A stretch of DNA of 64,000 bases from Alicycliphilus denitrificans K601 (GTDB lineage: Bacteria > Pseudomonadota > Gammaproteobacteria > Burkholderiales > Burkholderiaceae_C), in contig NC_015422.1 in assembly GCF_000204645.1 (NCBI RefSeq), positions 1,302,001 to 1,366,000 on the forward strand. Reading direction: 5' to 3'. Shown here one piece after another: positions 17,935 to 27,019 of this stretch. The notes under the pieces are model-generated. The model made no database searches. It worked only from the letters and a program-made list of their open reading frames with translations, and was not told the origin of the DNA. The translations under genes were made by a program, and so were the position numbers. Numbering within the stretch: the first letter of the stretch is position 1; every line of letters starts with the position of its first letter.

Positions 17935-18720
17935 TCAAGCTCCAAGCGCGAAAACGACGGGCACGTGCTTGCCGGGCGGCGGCGCGCCCAGGGCGCGCCA
18001 CTGCTGCACGCTGCGGCATTGCACCTCGGCCTGCGGGAGCGTCAGCCCCGCCGCCACGGCCAGGCGCGTGCCGGGCTGCAGCGCCTGCAGCAGCGCCTGC
18101 CACAGCGCGGCGTTGCGGTAGGGCGTTTCTATGAAGAGCTGCGTCTGGCCGGTCTTCAGCGCCAGGGCCTCCAGCTGGCGCATGCGCTGGGCGCGCTCGG
18201 CGGCGTCCTGCGGCAGGTAGCCGACGAAGGCGAAGTTCTGGCCATTGAGGCCGCTGGCGGCCAGCGCCAGCAGCAGCGAGACGGGGCCGACCAGCGGCAC
18301 CACGCGCGCGCCCATGCCGTGCGCGGCGCGCACCACCGAGCTGCCGGGGTCGGCCACGGCGGGCATGCCGGCTTCGCTGACCAGGCCCATGTCGTGGCCC
18401 GCGAGCAGCGGGGCGAGCAGGGCTGTGGCGTCGATGCTGGCATGGTCCTTGCCGCCGTGGTCGCCCTTCTTGTGCACCTCGCGCGGCAGTTCGGCGATGT
18501 GCTGCTGCTGCAGGGGCGCGGCCAGCGCGTGCAGGGCGTCGATGCGCTTGAGGTAGGCGCGGCAGCTCTTGGCGTTCTCGCAGATCCAGTGGGTGAGCCG
18601 CGCGGCCCGGCGCAGCGTGCCCTCGGGCAGGACCTCGGCCAGGGCGGTCTCGCCGTCGCAGCCGAAGTCCAGTGGCGCGGGCACCAGGTACAGCGTGCCG
18701 GGCGAGGGCGGGCCGCTCAT
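17935..18720 (-). CDS. RsmI-like SAM-dependent methyltransferase (tetrapyrrole-methylase fold)
   Basis: A 261-residue protein of the tetrapyrrole-methylase superfamily, nearest in pattern to RsmI (16S rRNA 2'-O-ribose methylation at C1402): GLVSEAGMPAVADPGS, GPVSLLLALAASGL and FVGYLP all match. The RsmI N-terminal motif TPIGNLxDI is replaced by VPAPLDFG, and the family's C-terminal helical domain is absent. It is therefore probably a paralogue with a different or unknown substrate. It overlaps maf by an ATGA. Confidence 0.8.
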   Translation of the reverse strand: MSGPPSPGTLYLVPAPLDFGCDGETALAEVLPEGTLRRAARLTHWICENAKSCRAYLKRIDALHALAAPLQQQHIAELPREVHKKGDHGGKDHASIDATALLAPLLAGHDMGLVSEAGMPAVADPGSSVVRAAHGMGARVVPLVGPVSLLLALAASGLNGQNFAFVGYLPQDAAERAQRMRQLEALALKTGQTQLFIETPYRNAALWQALLQALQPGTRLAVAAGLTLPQAEVQCRSVQQWRALGAPPPGKHVPVVFALGA

Positions 18721-19316
18721 GGCAGGGCCAGCCCCGCGGCGCGCAGCATGCGGCAGGTGCGGATCAGCGGCAGGCCGATGAGGGCCGTGGGGTCGTCGCT
18801 GTCGATCGCGTCCAGCAGGGCGATGCCCAGGCCCTCGCTCTTGGCGCTGCCGGCGCAGTCGTAGGGTTGCTCGGCGTGCAGGTAGCGCTCGATCTCGGCG
18901 TCCGACAGGTCCCGGAAACGCACGCGCACGGGGGCCAGGTCCACCTGTTCGAAACTCGTGGCCTGGCAGACCACGGCCAGCGCGGTGTGGAAGACGACGG
19001 TCTGTCCGCGCATCCGGCGCAACTGCGCCGTGGCACGCTCGTGATTGCCGGGCTTGCCCAGGGGCTCGCCGTCGAGGTCGGCCACCTGGTCCGAGCCGAT
19101 GACCACCGCCTGCGGGTGGGCCGCGGCCACGGCGCGCGCCTTGGCCAGCGCCAGGCGCAGCGCCAGCGCGCGCGGGGCCTCGCCCGCCAGCGGGGTTTCA
19201 TTGACGGCGGGGGCGGCCACGTCGAAGGGCAGGCCCAGGCGGGCCAGGAGTTCGCGCCGGTAGCGCGAGGTCGATCCCAATACCAGGGAACGGGGCAGGG
19301 GGGGGGATTCCGGCAT
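18717..19316 (-). CDS. maf: Maf-family nucleotide pyrophosphatase (YceF type)
   Basis: A 199-residue house-cleaning pyrophosphatase that hydrolyses modified nucleotides; the E. coli YceF subgroup prefers m7GTP. The N-terminus LVLGSTSRYRRELLARLGL carries the phosphate-binding motif, and VIGSDQVADL has the catalytic acidic residue. The position next to yceD and rpmF matches the E. coli yceF-yceD-rpmF neighbourhood, which supports the YceF assignment. It is divergent from yceD with only 26 bp between start codons. Confidence 0.93.
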   Translation of the reverse strand: MPESPPLPRSLVLGSTSRYRRELLARLGLPFDVAAPAVNETPLAGEAPRALALRLALAKARAVAAAHPQAVVIGSDQVADLDGEPLGKPGNHERATAQLRRMRGQTVVFHTALAVVCQATSFEQVDLAPVRVRFRDLSDAEIERYLHAEQPYDCAGSAKSEGLGIALLDAIDSDDPTALIGLPLIRTCRMLRAAGLALP

Positions 19317-19329
19317 GCCCTGATTCTCT

Positions 19330-19335
19330 TACACT
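19330..19335 (+). promoter_or_regulatory. candidate -10 box of yceD, implying a leaderless mRNA
   Basis: TACACT ends 7 bases before the yceD ATG, and no ribosome-binding site is visible between. If this hexamer is the -10 element, transcription would begin at or next to the A of the start codon. The -35 position is poor (TTCCGG). Confidence 0.35.
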
Positions 19336-19342
19336 GCCCGGC

Positions 19343-19894
19343 ATGACCAAGGAACACTCCCCCGACCGGCTGGACGTCAAGGCCTTCGCCCAGGCCGGCG
19401 CTCACCTGTCCGGTCATGACACGCTGCTGAAATACCAACGCCTGGCCGAAGAGGCCAAGGGCCTGCATCCCGACCTGCGCGTGGACTGGATGGCCGATGG
19501 CGAACTGCGCACCACCCAGGGCGTCGGCGGCCAGGTCTGGCTGCGCCTGAAGGCGAACGCGACCCTGCCCATGATCTGCCAGCGCTGCCTGCAGCCGGTG
19601 GATGTGCCGCTGGAGGTGGACCGGGAATTCCGCTTCGTCGCCGACGAGGCCACGGCCGAGGCGCTCGACAGCGACAGCGAGGAAGACCTGCTGGCCCTGA
19701 GCCGCGAGTTCGACCTGCGCGAGCTCATCGAGGACGAGCTGCTCATGGCGCTGCCCGTGGTGCCGCGCCACGACGAGTGCCCCACCGAGGTCCGGATGGC
19801 GTCGAGCGACGAGGACTTCAAGGAGGCCAGCGTGCAAAAGCCCAATCCGTTCGCAGCCCTGGCCGGGCTGCGCAAGGGCAAGCCGGGGGGCTGA
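19343..19894 (+). CDS. yceD: YceD/DUF177 family protein, 23S rRNA accumulation factor
   Basis: A 183-residue YceD/DUF177 protein. The family is defined by a central Cys pair (ICQRCLQPV) and the acidic segment FDLRELIEDELLMALP. In E. coli and plants DUF177 proteins are needed for normal 23S rRNA accumulation. The gene lies directly upstream of rpmF (L32), the near-universal arrangement of this family. No Shine-Dalgarno is visible before the ATG. Confidence 0.93.
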   Translation: MTKEHSPDRLDVKAFAQAGAHLSGHDTLLKYQRLAEEAKGLHPDLRVDWMADGELRTTQGVGGQVWLRLKANATLPMICQRCLQPVDVPLEVDREFRFVADEATAEALDSDSEEDLLALSREFDLRELIEDELLMALPVVPRHDECPTEVRMASSDEDFKEASVQKPNPFAALAGLRKGKPGG

Positions 19895-19939
19895 CGGGCA
19901 GCGATCGTCCCGGCCCACCGCATTCCAGGCCATTTGTCA

Positions 19940-19945
19940 TATAAT
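19940..19945 (+). promoter_or_regulatory. consensus -10 box upstream of rpmF
   Basis: A perfect TATAAT lies in the yceD-rpmF gap, about 85 bp before the rpmF ATG. The -35 region is not consensus. It probably drives rpmF and the fab genes independently of yceD. Confidence 0.55.
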
Positions 19946-20030
19946 GGCGGGCTTCGCGCGAAACCCCCTCGTGTCTTCAATGGGCTGATCGCGTTTTTCA
20001 CCAACCCTTTCAAGACCCTAGGAGCCGATC

Positions 20031-20213
20031 ATGGCTGTTCAGCAGAACAAGAAGTCCCCCTCCAAGCGCGGCATGCACCGCTCGCACAACGCCCTGACGA
20101 CGCCGGGCACGGCCGTGGAGCCTACGACCGGCGAAACCCATCTGCGCCACCACATCAGCCCCAACGGCTTCTACCGTGGCCGCCAGGTGCTGAAGAACAA
20201 GTCCGAAGCCTGA
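20031..20213 (+). CDS. rpmF: 50S ribosomal protein L32
   Basis: A 60-residue, strongly basic protein starting [19 protein letters not shown], the L32 signature. It is the cysteine-free (C-minus) form without the zinc ribbon. AGGAG precedes the ATG. A strong terminator-like hairpin follows before plsX, so the downstream fatty-acid genes depend on read-through or another promoter. Confidence 0.98.
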   Translation: MAVQQNKKSPSKRGMHRSHNALTTPGTAVEPTTGETHLRHHISPNGFYRGRQVLKNKSEA

Positions 20214-20227
20214 TCTCCAGGCTGCCC

Positions 20228-20276
20228 ACAAAGGGCCCGTTGCTACAGATGGCGTAGCGCGGGCCTTTGTCGTTTT
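20228..20276 (+). terminator. intrinsic terminator after rpmF
   Basis: ACAAAGG...CCTTTGT forms the base of a long hairpin, extended by CCCG/CGGG and GCTAC/GTAGC around a 7-nt loop, followed by CGTTTT. It lies between rpmF and plsX and may act as an attenuator within the operon. Confidence 0.8.
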
Positions 20277-20335
20277 GGCTTGCACCAAAATGACGACTGT
20301 TTTTCATGACTGCCTGACGGACCGACTACCTGCCG

Positions 20336-21367
20336 ATGATCACACTGGCTGTTGACTGCATGGGGGGCGACCACGGCCCCGGCGTGACGCTTCCCGCGTG
20401 CCGCCAGTTTCTCGCGCATCATCCCGAGGCGCGCCTGCTGCTGGTCGGCCAGCCTGCCAGCCTGCAGGGGTTGGCGCATGAGCGCGCGGCGGTGGTCGCG
20501 GCCTCCGAGGTCGTCTCCATGGACGACCCGGTGGAGGTGGCGCTGCGCCGCAAGAAGGATTCCTCGATGCGCGTGGCCATCCAGCAGGTCAAGGACGGCG
20601 CCGCGCAGGCGGCCGTCTCGGCCGGCAACACTGGCGCGCTGATGGCGATCGCGCGCTACCTGCTCAAGACGCTCGACGGCATAGACCGCCCCGCGATAGC
20701 CACCCAGATGCCCAACGAGCGGGGCGGCGCCACCACCGTGCTGGATCTGGGTGCCAACGTGGACTGCTCGGCGGAGCACTTGCTGCAGTTCGCCGTCATG
20801 GGCTCGGCCCTGGTTTCCGCCCTCAAGAACACGGACGCGCCCAGCGTGGGTCTGCTCAACATCGGCGAAGAGCTCATCAAGGGCAGCGAAATCATCAAGA
20901 AAGCCGGCGAACTGCTGCGTTCTGCGGCCAATTCCGGCGATCTCAACTTCCACGGCAATGTCGAGGGCAACGACATCTTCAAGGGCACGGTGGACATCGT
21001 GGTCTGTGACGGCTTCGTGGGCAACGTGGCGCTCAAGGCCAGCGAAGGTGTGGCGTCGATGATCGTCGGCGCGCTCAAACAAGAGTTCTCGCGCGGTATC
21101 CTGACGAAAATGGCCGCCATCGTTGCCTATCCGGTGCTATCCGCGCTGATGCGCCGCATGGATCACCGGCGCTACAACGGCGCGGCCCTGCTTGGCCTGC
21201 GCGGCCTGGTCTTCAAGAGCCATGGCTCGGCCGACGTGCTGGCCTTCGAGCAGGCCTTGAACCGGGCGTATGATGCGGCCCGCAACAACCTGCTCGACCG
21301 CGTCCGTGCGCGGGTTGCGCATGCGGCGCCCCTGCTGACCGCCGCAGGCGCCCAAACCGCATCCTGA
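20336..21367 (+). CDS. plsX: phosphate acyltransferase PlsX
   Basis: A 343-residue enzyme that makes acyl-phosphate from acyl-ACP for phospholipid synthesis by Pls[21 protein letters not shown] is the family start; [10 protein letters not shown] and [11 protein letters not shown] are conserved active-site segments. It is a cytoplasmic peripheral-membrane protein. It begins the plsX-fabH-fabD-fabG-acpP-fabF run. Confidence 0.97.
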   Translation: MITLAVDCMGGDHGPGVTLPACRQFLAHHPEARLLLVGQPASLQGLAHERAAVVAASEVVSMDDPVEVALRRKKDSSMRVAIQQVKDGAAQAAVSAGNTGALMAIARYLLKTLDGIDRPAIATQMPNERGGATTVLDLGANVDCSAEHLLQFAVMGSALVSALKNTDAPSVGLLNIGEELIKGSEIIKKAGELLRSAANSGDLNFHGNVEGNDIFKGTVDIVVCDGFVGNVALKASEGVASMIVGALKQEFSRGILTKMAAIVAYPVLSALMRRMDHRRYNGAALLGLRGLVFKSHGSADVLAFEQALNRAYDAARNNLLDRVRARVAHAAPLLTAAGAQTAS

Positions 21368-21388
21368 CCGGCCCCGGCCCTTCTATAG

Positions 21389-22369
21389 ATGAGACGCTAT
21401 TCCCGCATTACCGGTACCGGCAGCTGGCTTCCTCCGCGCCGTGTGACCAACGACGATCTGGTGGCCCAGTTGGCAGGGCAGGGCATCGAGACCTCCGATG
21501 AATGGATCGTGGAGCGCACCGGCATCCGCGCGCGCCACTTCGCCGAGCGCGACGTGGCCAGCAGCGACCTGGCGCTGGAGGCCTCGCGCCGTGCGCTGGA
21601 GGCGGCTGGCCGCGAGGCCCAGGATATCGATCTGATCATCGTCGCCACGTCCACGCCGGACATGGTGTTCCCCTCCACCGCCGCCATCCTGCAGCACAAG
21701 CTGGGCATCACCAACGGCTGCCCCGTGTTCGACGTGCAGGCCGTCTGCAGCGGCTTCGTCTATGCCCTGACGGTGGCGGACGCCATGATCCAGTCCGGCG
21801 CCGCCAGCCGCGCGCTGGTGGTGGGCTCGGAAGTGTTCAGCCGCATCCTGGACTTCCACGACCGCACTACCTGCGTGCTGTTCGGGGACGGCGCCGGCGC
21901 TGTGGTGCTGGAGGCCTCCGACACGCCGGGCATCCTGGCGAGCGAGCTACATGCCGACGGCAGCCACGTGGGCATCCTGTGCGTGCCGGGCAACGTCTGC
22001 GGCGGGCAGGTTCTGGGTGACCCACTGCTCAAGATGGACGGCCAGGCCGTGTTCAAGCTGGCCGTGGGCGTGCTGGAGAAGGCCGCGCGCGCCGCCCTGG
22101 ACAAGGCCGGGCTCAAGGACGCCGACATCGACTGGCTGATTCCGCACCAGGCCAACATCCGCATCATGCAGAGCACGGCGCGCAAGCTGAAAATGTCCAT
22201 GGACAAGGTGGTGGTGACGGTGGACCAGCATGGAAACACCTCGGCGGCCTCCATCCCGCTGGCCCTGGACCACGCCGTTCGCTGCGGCCAGGTCCGGCCC
22301 GGCCAGATCGTCATGCTCGAAGGCGTGGGTGGCGGCTTCACCTGGGGTGCCATACTCCTGAAAATGTAG
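21389..22369 (+). CDS. fabH: beta-ketoacyl-ACP synthase III
   Basis: A 326-residue initiating condensing enzyme of type II fatty-acid synthesis (acetyl-CoA plus malonyl-ACP). The Cys-His-Asn triad is visible in [22 protein letters not shown] and [10 protein letters not shown]. It lies 21 bp after plsX. Its TAG stop codon lies within palindromic element copy D. Confidence 0.97.
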   Translation: MRRYSRITGTGSWLPPRRVTNDDLVAQLAGQGIETSDEWIVERTGIRARHFAERDVASSDLALEASRRALEAAGREAQDIDLIIVATSTPDMVFPSTAAILQHKLGITNGCPVFDVQAVCSGFVYALTVADAMIQSGAASRALVVGSEVFSRILDFHDRTTCVLFGDGAGAVVLEASDTPGILASELHADGSHVGILCVPGNVCGGQVLGDPLLKMDGQAVFKLAVGVLEKAARAALDKAGLKDADIDWLIPHQANIRIMQSTARKLKMSMDKVVVTVDQHGNTSAASIPLALDHAVRCGQVRPGQIVMLEGVGGGFTWGAILLKM

Positions 22370-22407
22370 CTGCTGGTGCTTTCCTGGAAAGCGCTGGGGC
22401 CTGATTT
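22366..22407 (-). repeat. dispersed palindromic element, copy D
   Basis: Reverse copy: GTAGCTGCTGG, stem TGCTTTCC/GGAAAGCG, then CTGGGGCCTGATTT. It starts inside the last codon of fabH, supplies its stop codon, and fills most of the fabH-fabD gap. Confidence 0.8.
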
Positions 22408-22430
22408 CGTTCGTATTCCAAGAAGAGACA

Positions 22431-23384
22431 ATGGCTAAAACCTTTGCATTCGTTTTCCCCGGCCAGGGCTCCCAGTCGGTGGGCATGCTGGACGCCTGGG
22501 GCGACCACCCCGTGGTGGCCGAAACGCTGCGCGAGGCCTCGGACGCCCTTGGCGAGGACGTGGGCGCGCTGATCCACTCCGGCCCCAAGGAGGCCCTGGC
22601 CCTGACCACCAACACCCAGCCCGTGATGCTCGTCGCGGGCGTAGCCGCGTGGCGCGCGTGGCGCGCCGAGGGCGGCGCGCTGCCTGCGGCCGTGGCCGGA
22701 CACTCGTTGGGCGAATACTCCGCGCTCGTGGCGTCGGGCGCGCTGACGCTGGCGCAGGCCGCGCCCCTGGTGCGCCTGCGGGCCGCCGCCATGCAGGAGG
22801 CCGTGCCCGTGGGCGCCGGCGCCATGGCCGCCATCCTGGGGCTGGATGCCGCCAAGGTCATTGCCGGCTGCGCCGAGGCCACGGCCAGCTTCGGGGCGGG
22901 TTCGCCCGAGGTGGTCGAGGCCGTGAACTTCAACGACCCGGCCCAGACCGTGATCGCCGGCACCAAGGCCGGCGTGGACAAGGCCTGTGAGGTGCTCAAG
23001 GCAGCCGGTGCCAAGCGCGCGCTGCCGCTGCCCGTGTCCGCGCCGTTCCACTCCAGCCTGATGAAGTCGGCGGCCGAGAAGCTGCGCACGGCCCTGGCTG
23101 CGCTGGAACTGGCCGCGCCGCAGATCCCCGTGATCAACAACGTGGACGTGGCCGTGCAGCAAGACGCCGACGCCATCCGCGACGCCTTGTACCGTCAGGC
23201 CTTCGGTCCCGTGCGCTGGGTCGAATGCGTGCAGGCCCTCAAGGCCCGCGGCGTGACCCACGTGATCGAATGCGGTCCGGGCAAGGTGCTGGCCGGCATG
23301 ACCAAGCGCATCTCCCCCGAACTCATCGGGGCCTCTTTGTCCGACCCGGCCACGCTGGCCGAAACCAAGGAGCTGCTGGCATGA
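22431..23384 (+). CDS. fabD: malonyl-CoA:ACP transacylase
   Basis: A 317-residue transacylase that loads malonyl units onto ACP. FVFPGQGSQSVGML is the family start, the nucleophilic serine is in VAGHSLGEYSAL, and the catalytic histidine lies in SAPFHSSLMK. It overlaps fabG by an ATGA. Confidence 0.97.
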   Translation: MAKTFAFVFPGQGSQSVGMLDAWGDHPVVAETLREASDALGEDVGALIHSGPKEALALTTNTQPVMLVAGVAAWRAWRAEGGALPAAVAGHSLGEYSALVASGALTLAQAAPLVRLRAAAMQEAVPVGAGAMAAILGLDAAKVIAGCAEATASFGAGSPEVVEAVNFNDPAQTVIAGTKAGVDKACEVLKAAGAKRALPLPVSAPFHSSLMKSAAEKLRTALAALELAAPQIPVINNVDVAVQQDADAIRDALYRQAFGPVRWVECVQALKARGVTHVIECGPGKVLAGMTKRISPELIGASLSDPATLAETKELLA

Positions 23385-24118
23385 GCGAGACCACTCCCCA
23401 GATTGCGCTGGTCACCGGCGCCACGCGCGGCATCGGTGCCGCGATTGCGGCCGAGCTGGCCGGGCGCGGCCTGCGTGTGATCGGCACGGCCACCACCGAC
23501 GAGGGCGCCGAGCGCATCACCCAGGTCCTGGCGGCCTGGGGCGGCAAGGGCGTCAAGCTGAACGTGACCGACGGCGCGGCCGTGGACGCGCTGGTGGACG
23601 CCATCGTCAAGGAGCATGGCGGCTTGCACGTGCTGGTGAACAACGCCGGCATCACGCGCGACACGCTGGCCATGCGCATGAAGGACGACGACTGGGACGC
23701 CGTGCTCGACACCAACCTCAAGGCCGTGTTCCGCGTGAGCCGCGCCGCCATCCGCCCCATGATGAAGCAGCGCTTCGGGCGCATCATCAGCATCACCAGC
23801 GTGGTGGGCGCCTCGGGCAACCCCGGCCAGGCCAACTACGCGGCCGCCAAGGCGGGCGTGGCAGGCATGACGCGCGCGCTGGCGCGCGAACTCGGCAGCC
23901 GCGGCATCACCGTGAACTGCGTGGCGCCCGGCTTCATCGCCACCGACATGACGGCAGATCTGCCCGAAGAGCAGAAAAAAGCGCTCAAGTCTCAGATCGC
24001 CATGGGCGACCTGGGCCAGCCCAGCGACATCGCGCATGCCGTGGCGTACCTCGCCTCGGCGGGCGCCGGCTATGTGACGGGGCAGGAGTTGCACGTCAAT
24101 GGCGGCATGTACATGTAG
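23381..24118 (+). CDS. fabG: 3-oxoacyl-ACP reductase
   Basis: A 245-residue short-chain dehydrogenase that reduces 3-ketoacyl-ACP with NADPH. TGATRGIGAAIA is the cofactor motif, NNAGITRD the structural motif, and YAAAKAG contains the catalytic Tyr and Lys, with Ser in SITSVVG. The start was chosen at the ATG overlapping the fabD stop. Confidence 0.97.
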   Translation: MSETTPQIALVTGATRGIGAAIAAELAGRGLRVIGTATTDEGAERITQVLAAWGGKGVKLNVTDGAAVDALVDAIVKEHGGLHVLVNNAGITRDTLAMRMKDDDWDAVLDTNLKAVFRVSRAAIRPMMKQRFGRIISITSVVGASGNPGQANYAAAKAGVAGMTRALARELGSRGITVNCVAPGFIATDMTADLPEEQKKALKSQIAMGDLGQPSDIAHAVAYLASAGAGYVTGQELHVNGGMYM

Positions 24119-24182
24119 TTGAAGCAAGTTGACGCCGGATCGTCCGTGCGGCGGGTTGCTAGGGAGCTTTGCCCGAAGCAGC

Positions 24183-24461
<279 letters not shown>

Positions 24462-24519
24462 GCCGCTGCAGCCCCGCGTGTACCGGGGTGCGGCATCCGA
24501 TCAGCAAAAGGTTTAACGC

Positions 24520-25764
24520 ATGAGCCGTCGTCGCGTTGTCGTGACCGGCCTGGGTTGCATCACCCCCGTGGGTAACACGGTGGCCGATGCCTGGGCCAAC
24601 ATCCTCGCCGGAAAATCCGGCATCGACCTCATCACCAAGTTCGACACAACGAACTTTGCCTGCAGGATCGCAGGCGAGGTCAAGGGTTTTGACCTGGAGT
24701 CCTACATCAGCGCCAAGGATGCGCGCACCATGGACAGCTTCATCCACTACGGCATTGCCGCTGCCCAGGAGGCGGTGCGCGATGCGGGCCTGCCCACGGG
24801 CGAGGCGCTGGACGAGGAACTGGCCACCCGCATCGGCTGCATCATCGGCTCGGGCATCGGTGGCCTGCCGCTGATCGAGAATACGCACGCGGAATTGACC
24901 AGCCGCGGCCCGCGCCGCATCACGCCGTTCTTCGTGCCGGCGTCGATCATCAACATGGTGGCGGGCCATGTGTCCATGCGTTTCGGCTTCAAGGGCCCGA
25001 ATCTTTCGGTGGTGACGGCGTGCACCACCGGCCTGCACTGCATCGGCGAGGGCGCGCGCAAGATCGAGTACGGTGATGCCGACGTGATCGTGGCCGGCGG
25101 CACCGAGTCCACCGTGTCCCCGCTGGGGGTGGGTGGCTTTGCCGCCATGCGCGCCCTGTCCACGCGCAACGACGATCCCAAGACCGCCTCGCGCCCCTGG
25201 GACAAGGACCGCGACGGCTTCGTGCTGGGCGAGGGCGCCGGTGTCCTCGTGCTCGAGGAATACGAGCACGCCAAGGCGCGCGGAGCGCGCATCTATGCCG
25301 AGATCACCGGCTACGGCATGAGCGCCGACGCGGGCCACATGACGGCACCCAACATGGACGGTCCGCGCCGCGCCATGCAGGCCGCGCTGCGCAATGCGCG
25401 CCTGAATGCCGACCAGGTGGACTATCTCAACGCCCATGGCACCTCCACGCCGCTGGGCGACCTGAACGAGACCAATGCCATCAAGGCCGCCCTGGGCGAC
25501 CATGCGAAGAAGATGGTGGTGAGCTCAACAAAGTCCATGACCGGGCATCTGCTGGGCGGGGCCGGTGGCATAGAGAGCGTGTTCACCGTGCTGGCGCTGC
25601 ACCACCAGAAGGTGCCGCCCACCATCAACATCTTTACGCAGGACCCGGAGTGCGATCTGGACTACTGCGCCAACACCGCGCGCGACATGAAGATGGATGT
25701 CGCTCTCAAGAATAATTTCGGCTTTGGCGGCACCAACGGCACGCTGGTGTTCCAGCGCGTCTGA
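24520..25764 (+). CDS. fabF: beta-ketoacyl-ACP synthase II
   Basis: A 414-residue elongating condensing enzyme. The active-site Cys is in [11 protein letters not shown], with His residues in [12 protein letters not shown] and [11 protein letters not shown]. It directly follows acpP, as in most proteobacteria, and completes the fab cluster. No fabA, fabB or fabZ is in the window. Confidence 0.97.
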   Translation: MSRRRVVVTGLGCITPVGNTVADAWANILAGKSGIDLITKFDTTNFACRIAGEVKGFDLESYISAKDARTMDSFIHYGIAAAQEAVRDAGLPTGEALDEELATRIGCIIGSGIGGLPLIENTHAELTSRGPRRITPFFVPASIINMVAGHVSMRFGFKGPNLSVVTACTTGLHCIGEGARKIEYGDADVIVAGGTESTVSPLGVGGFAAMRALSTRNDDPKTASRPWDKDRDGFVLGEGAGVLVLEEYEHAKARGARIYAEITGYGMSADAGHMTAPNMDGPRRAMQAALRNARLNADQVDYLNAHGTSTPLGDLNETNAIKAALGDHAKKMVVSSTKSMTGHLLGGAGGIESVFTVLALHHQKVPPTINIFTQDPECDLDYCANTARDMKMDVALKNNFGFGGTNGTLVFQRV

Positions 25765-25826
25765 GCCGCGAGCACCCGGCACAGCCGCACGCGGCCTGAG
25801 CCGGACATAGACCAGTCCTTGCGACC

Positions 25827-26348
25827 ATGCGCGCTCCACTGCATGCGCCGGCCGTACGCTATCCCTGCGGCCGCTCGCCGGCCGTGGGCTGGGCTTTGGC
25901 CATCGTGGCCGCCACCGCTCTGGCAGGCATGGCTGCCTGGCTGGAGCTGGGCACCGCAGATGCGGACATGGCCGTCAAGGCCGCGGCCGGCCTGGGGCTC
26001 TGGCTTTCGTGTACCGCTGCGGCCTGGCTCTGGTGGCGGCGCATGCCCATGGGGCACCTGGCCTGGGATGGCGGCCAATGGCTGCTCGACTGCGGCGCAC
26101 CCGGGCCGGACCCCGTGCAAGGCAAGCCGCATGTCCATCTGGATCTGCAGGGCTGCCTGCTGCTGTCCGTCAGGCTCCTGCGGGGGCGGCCGTCGTGGCT
26201 CTGGCTCGAACGGCGCAGCGATCCGGTTCAATGGGCGGCGCTGCGGCGTGCGGTATATTCGCCCGCCCGTAGCAAAGCGCCGGATCCGGCAGAAGCAACC
26301 GACGCAGCGCCCCCCGCGCTGGATGGCGGAGTAACCACCAAGACATGA
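25827..26348 (+). CDS. hypothetical two-helix membrane protein between fabF and rpoE
   Basis: A 173-residue protein I do not recognise with confidence. It has two hydrophobic helices (about residues 20-38 and 48-68), then a Trp-rich soluble part with HLAWDGGQWLLD and WLWLERRSDPVQW. The pattern (short N-terminus, two helices, W-x-L-L strands) loosely resembles YgfX/CptA, an inner-membrane protein linked to SdhE in E. coli; this is a weak resemblance. Its stop overlaps the rpoE start (ATGACA), so it is probably co-translated with the sigma factor. Confidence 0.7.
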   Translation: MRAPLHAPAVRYPCGRSPAVGWALAIVAATALAGMAAWLELGTADADMAVKAAAGLGLWLSCTAAAWLWWRRMPMGHLAWDGGQWLLDCGAPGPDPVQGKPHVHLDLQGCLLLSVRLLRGRPSWLWLERRSDPVQWAALRRAVYSPARSKAPDPAEATDAAPPALDGGVTTKT

Positions 26349-26980
26349 CAGCACCCTCGCCCGCGCCACCCGATTCCGCCGACAGCGATCTGCGCCTGGT
26401 CGAGCGCACGGTCGCCGGCGACCAGCGGGCCTACGAGCTGCTGGTCATCAAGTACCAGCGCCGCATCGAACGCCTGGTGGGGCGCATGGTGCGCGACGTG
26501 GACCTGATACCCGACATCACGCAGGAAACCTTTCTGCGGGCGTATCGCGCGCTGCACCAGTTCCGCGGCGAGGCCCAGTTCTATACATGGCTGTACCGCA
26601 TTGCCGTGAACACCGCCAAGAAGGCCCTGGTGGACATCAAGCGCGACCCCGTGATCTCGGAAAGCAGCTTGCGCGGCGGCGGCGACGAGGAAGATGAAAC
26701 TTCCCTGCTGGACCGCGAACTAACCAGCGACGAAACCCCCGAAACCGTGCTCGCGGCCCAGGAAGTGGCGGCGGCGGTGAACGCTGCCATGGAGGCCTTG
26801 CCCGAAGATTTGCGCCAGGCCGTGACGCTCAGGGAGATCGAGGGTTTGAGTTATGAGGAGATTTCCGTGGCAATGGCGTGCCCGATCGGGACCGTGCGGT
26901 CGCGGATCTTCCGGGCCCGCGAGGCCATATCGGCGAAGGTCAAGCCCTTGCTCGAAAAGCAGTCGGGCAAGCGGTGGTAG
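26345..26980 (+). CDS. rpoE: RNA polymerase sigma-E factor (RpoE/AlgU)
   Basis: A 211-residue ECF sigma factor. Region 2 contains DLIPDITQETFLRAYRALHQFRGEAQFYTWLYRIAVNTAKK, and region 4 contains EIEGLSYEEISVAMACPIGTVRSRI, both characteristic of the RpoE/AlgU group that controls envelope stress. The following genes encode its anti-sigma factor, RseB/MucB sensor and a DegP/MucD protease, the full regulatory module. No self-activated sigma-E promoter is evident upstream. Confidence 0.95.
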   Translation: MTAPSPAPPDSADSDLRLVERTVAGDQRAYELLVIKYQRRIERLVGRMVRDVDLIPDITQETFLRAYRALHQFRGEAQFYTWLYRIAVNTAKKALVDIKRDPVISESSLRGGGDEEDETSLLDRELTSDETPETVLAAQEVAAAVNAAMEALPEDLRQAVTLREIEGLSYEEISVAMACPIGTVRSRIFRAREAISAKVKPLLEKQSGKRW

Positions 26981-27019
26981 CAGGAAGGTCGGAGATTGCG
27001 CACTATGGCAGGTGATTCC

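Noticed and set aside
25765..26345. A sigma-E-type promoter (GGAAC / TCAAA-like) upstream of rpoE.
   Set aside because: No pair with suitable spacing was found in the gap or in the upstream small gene.
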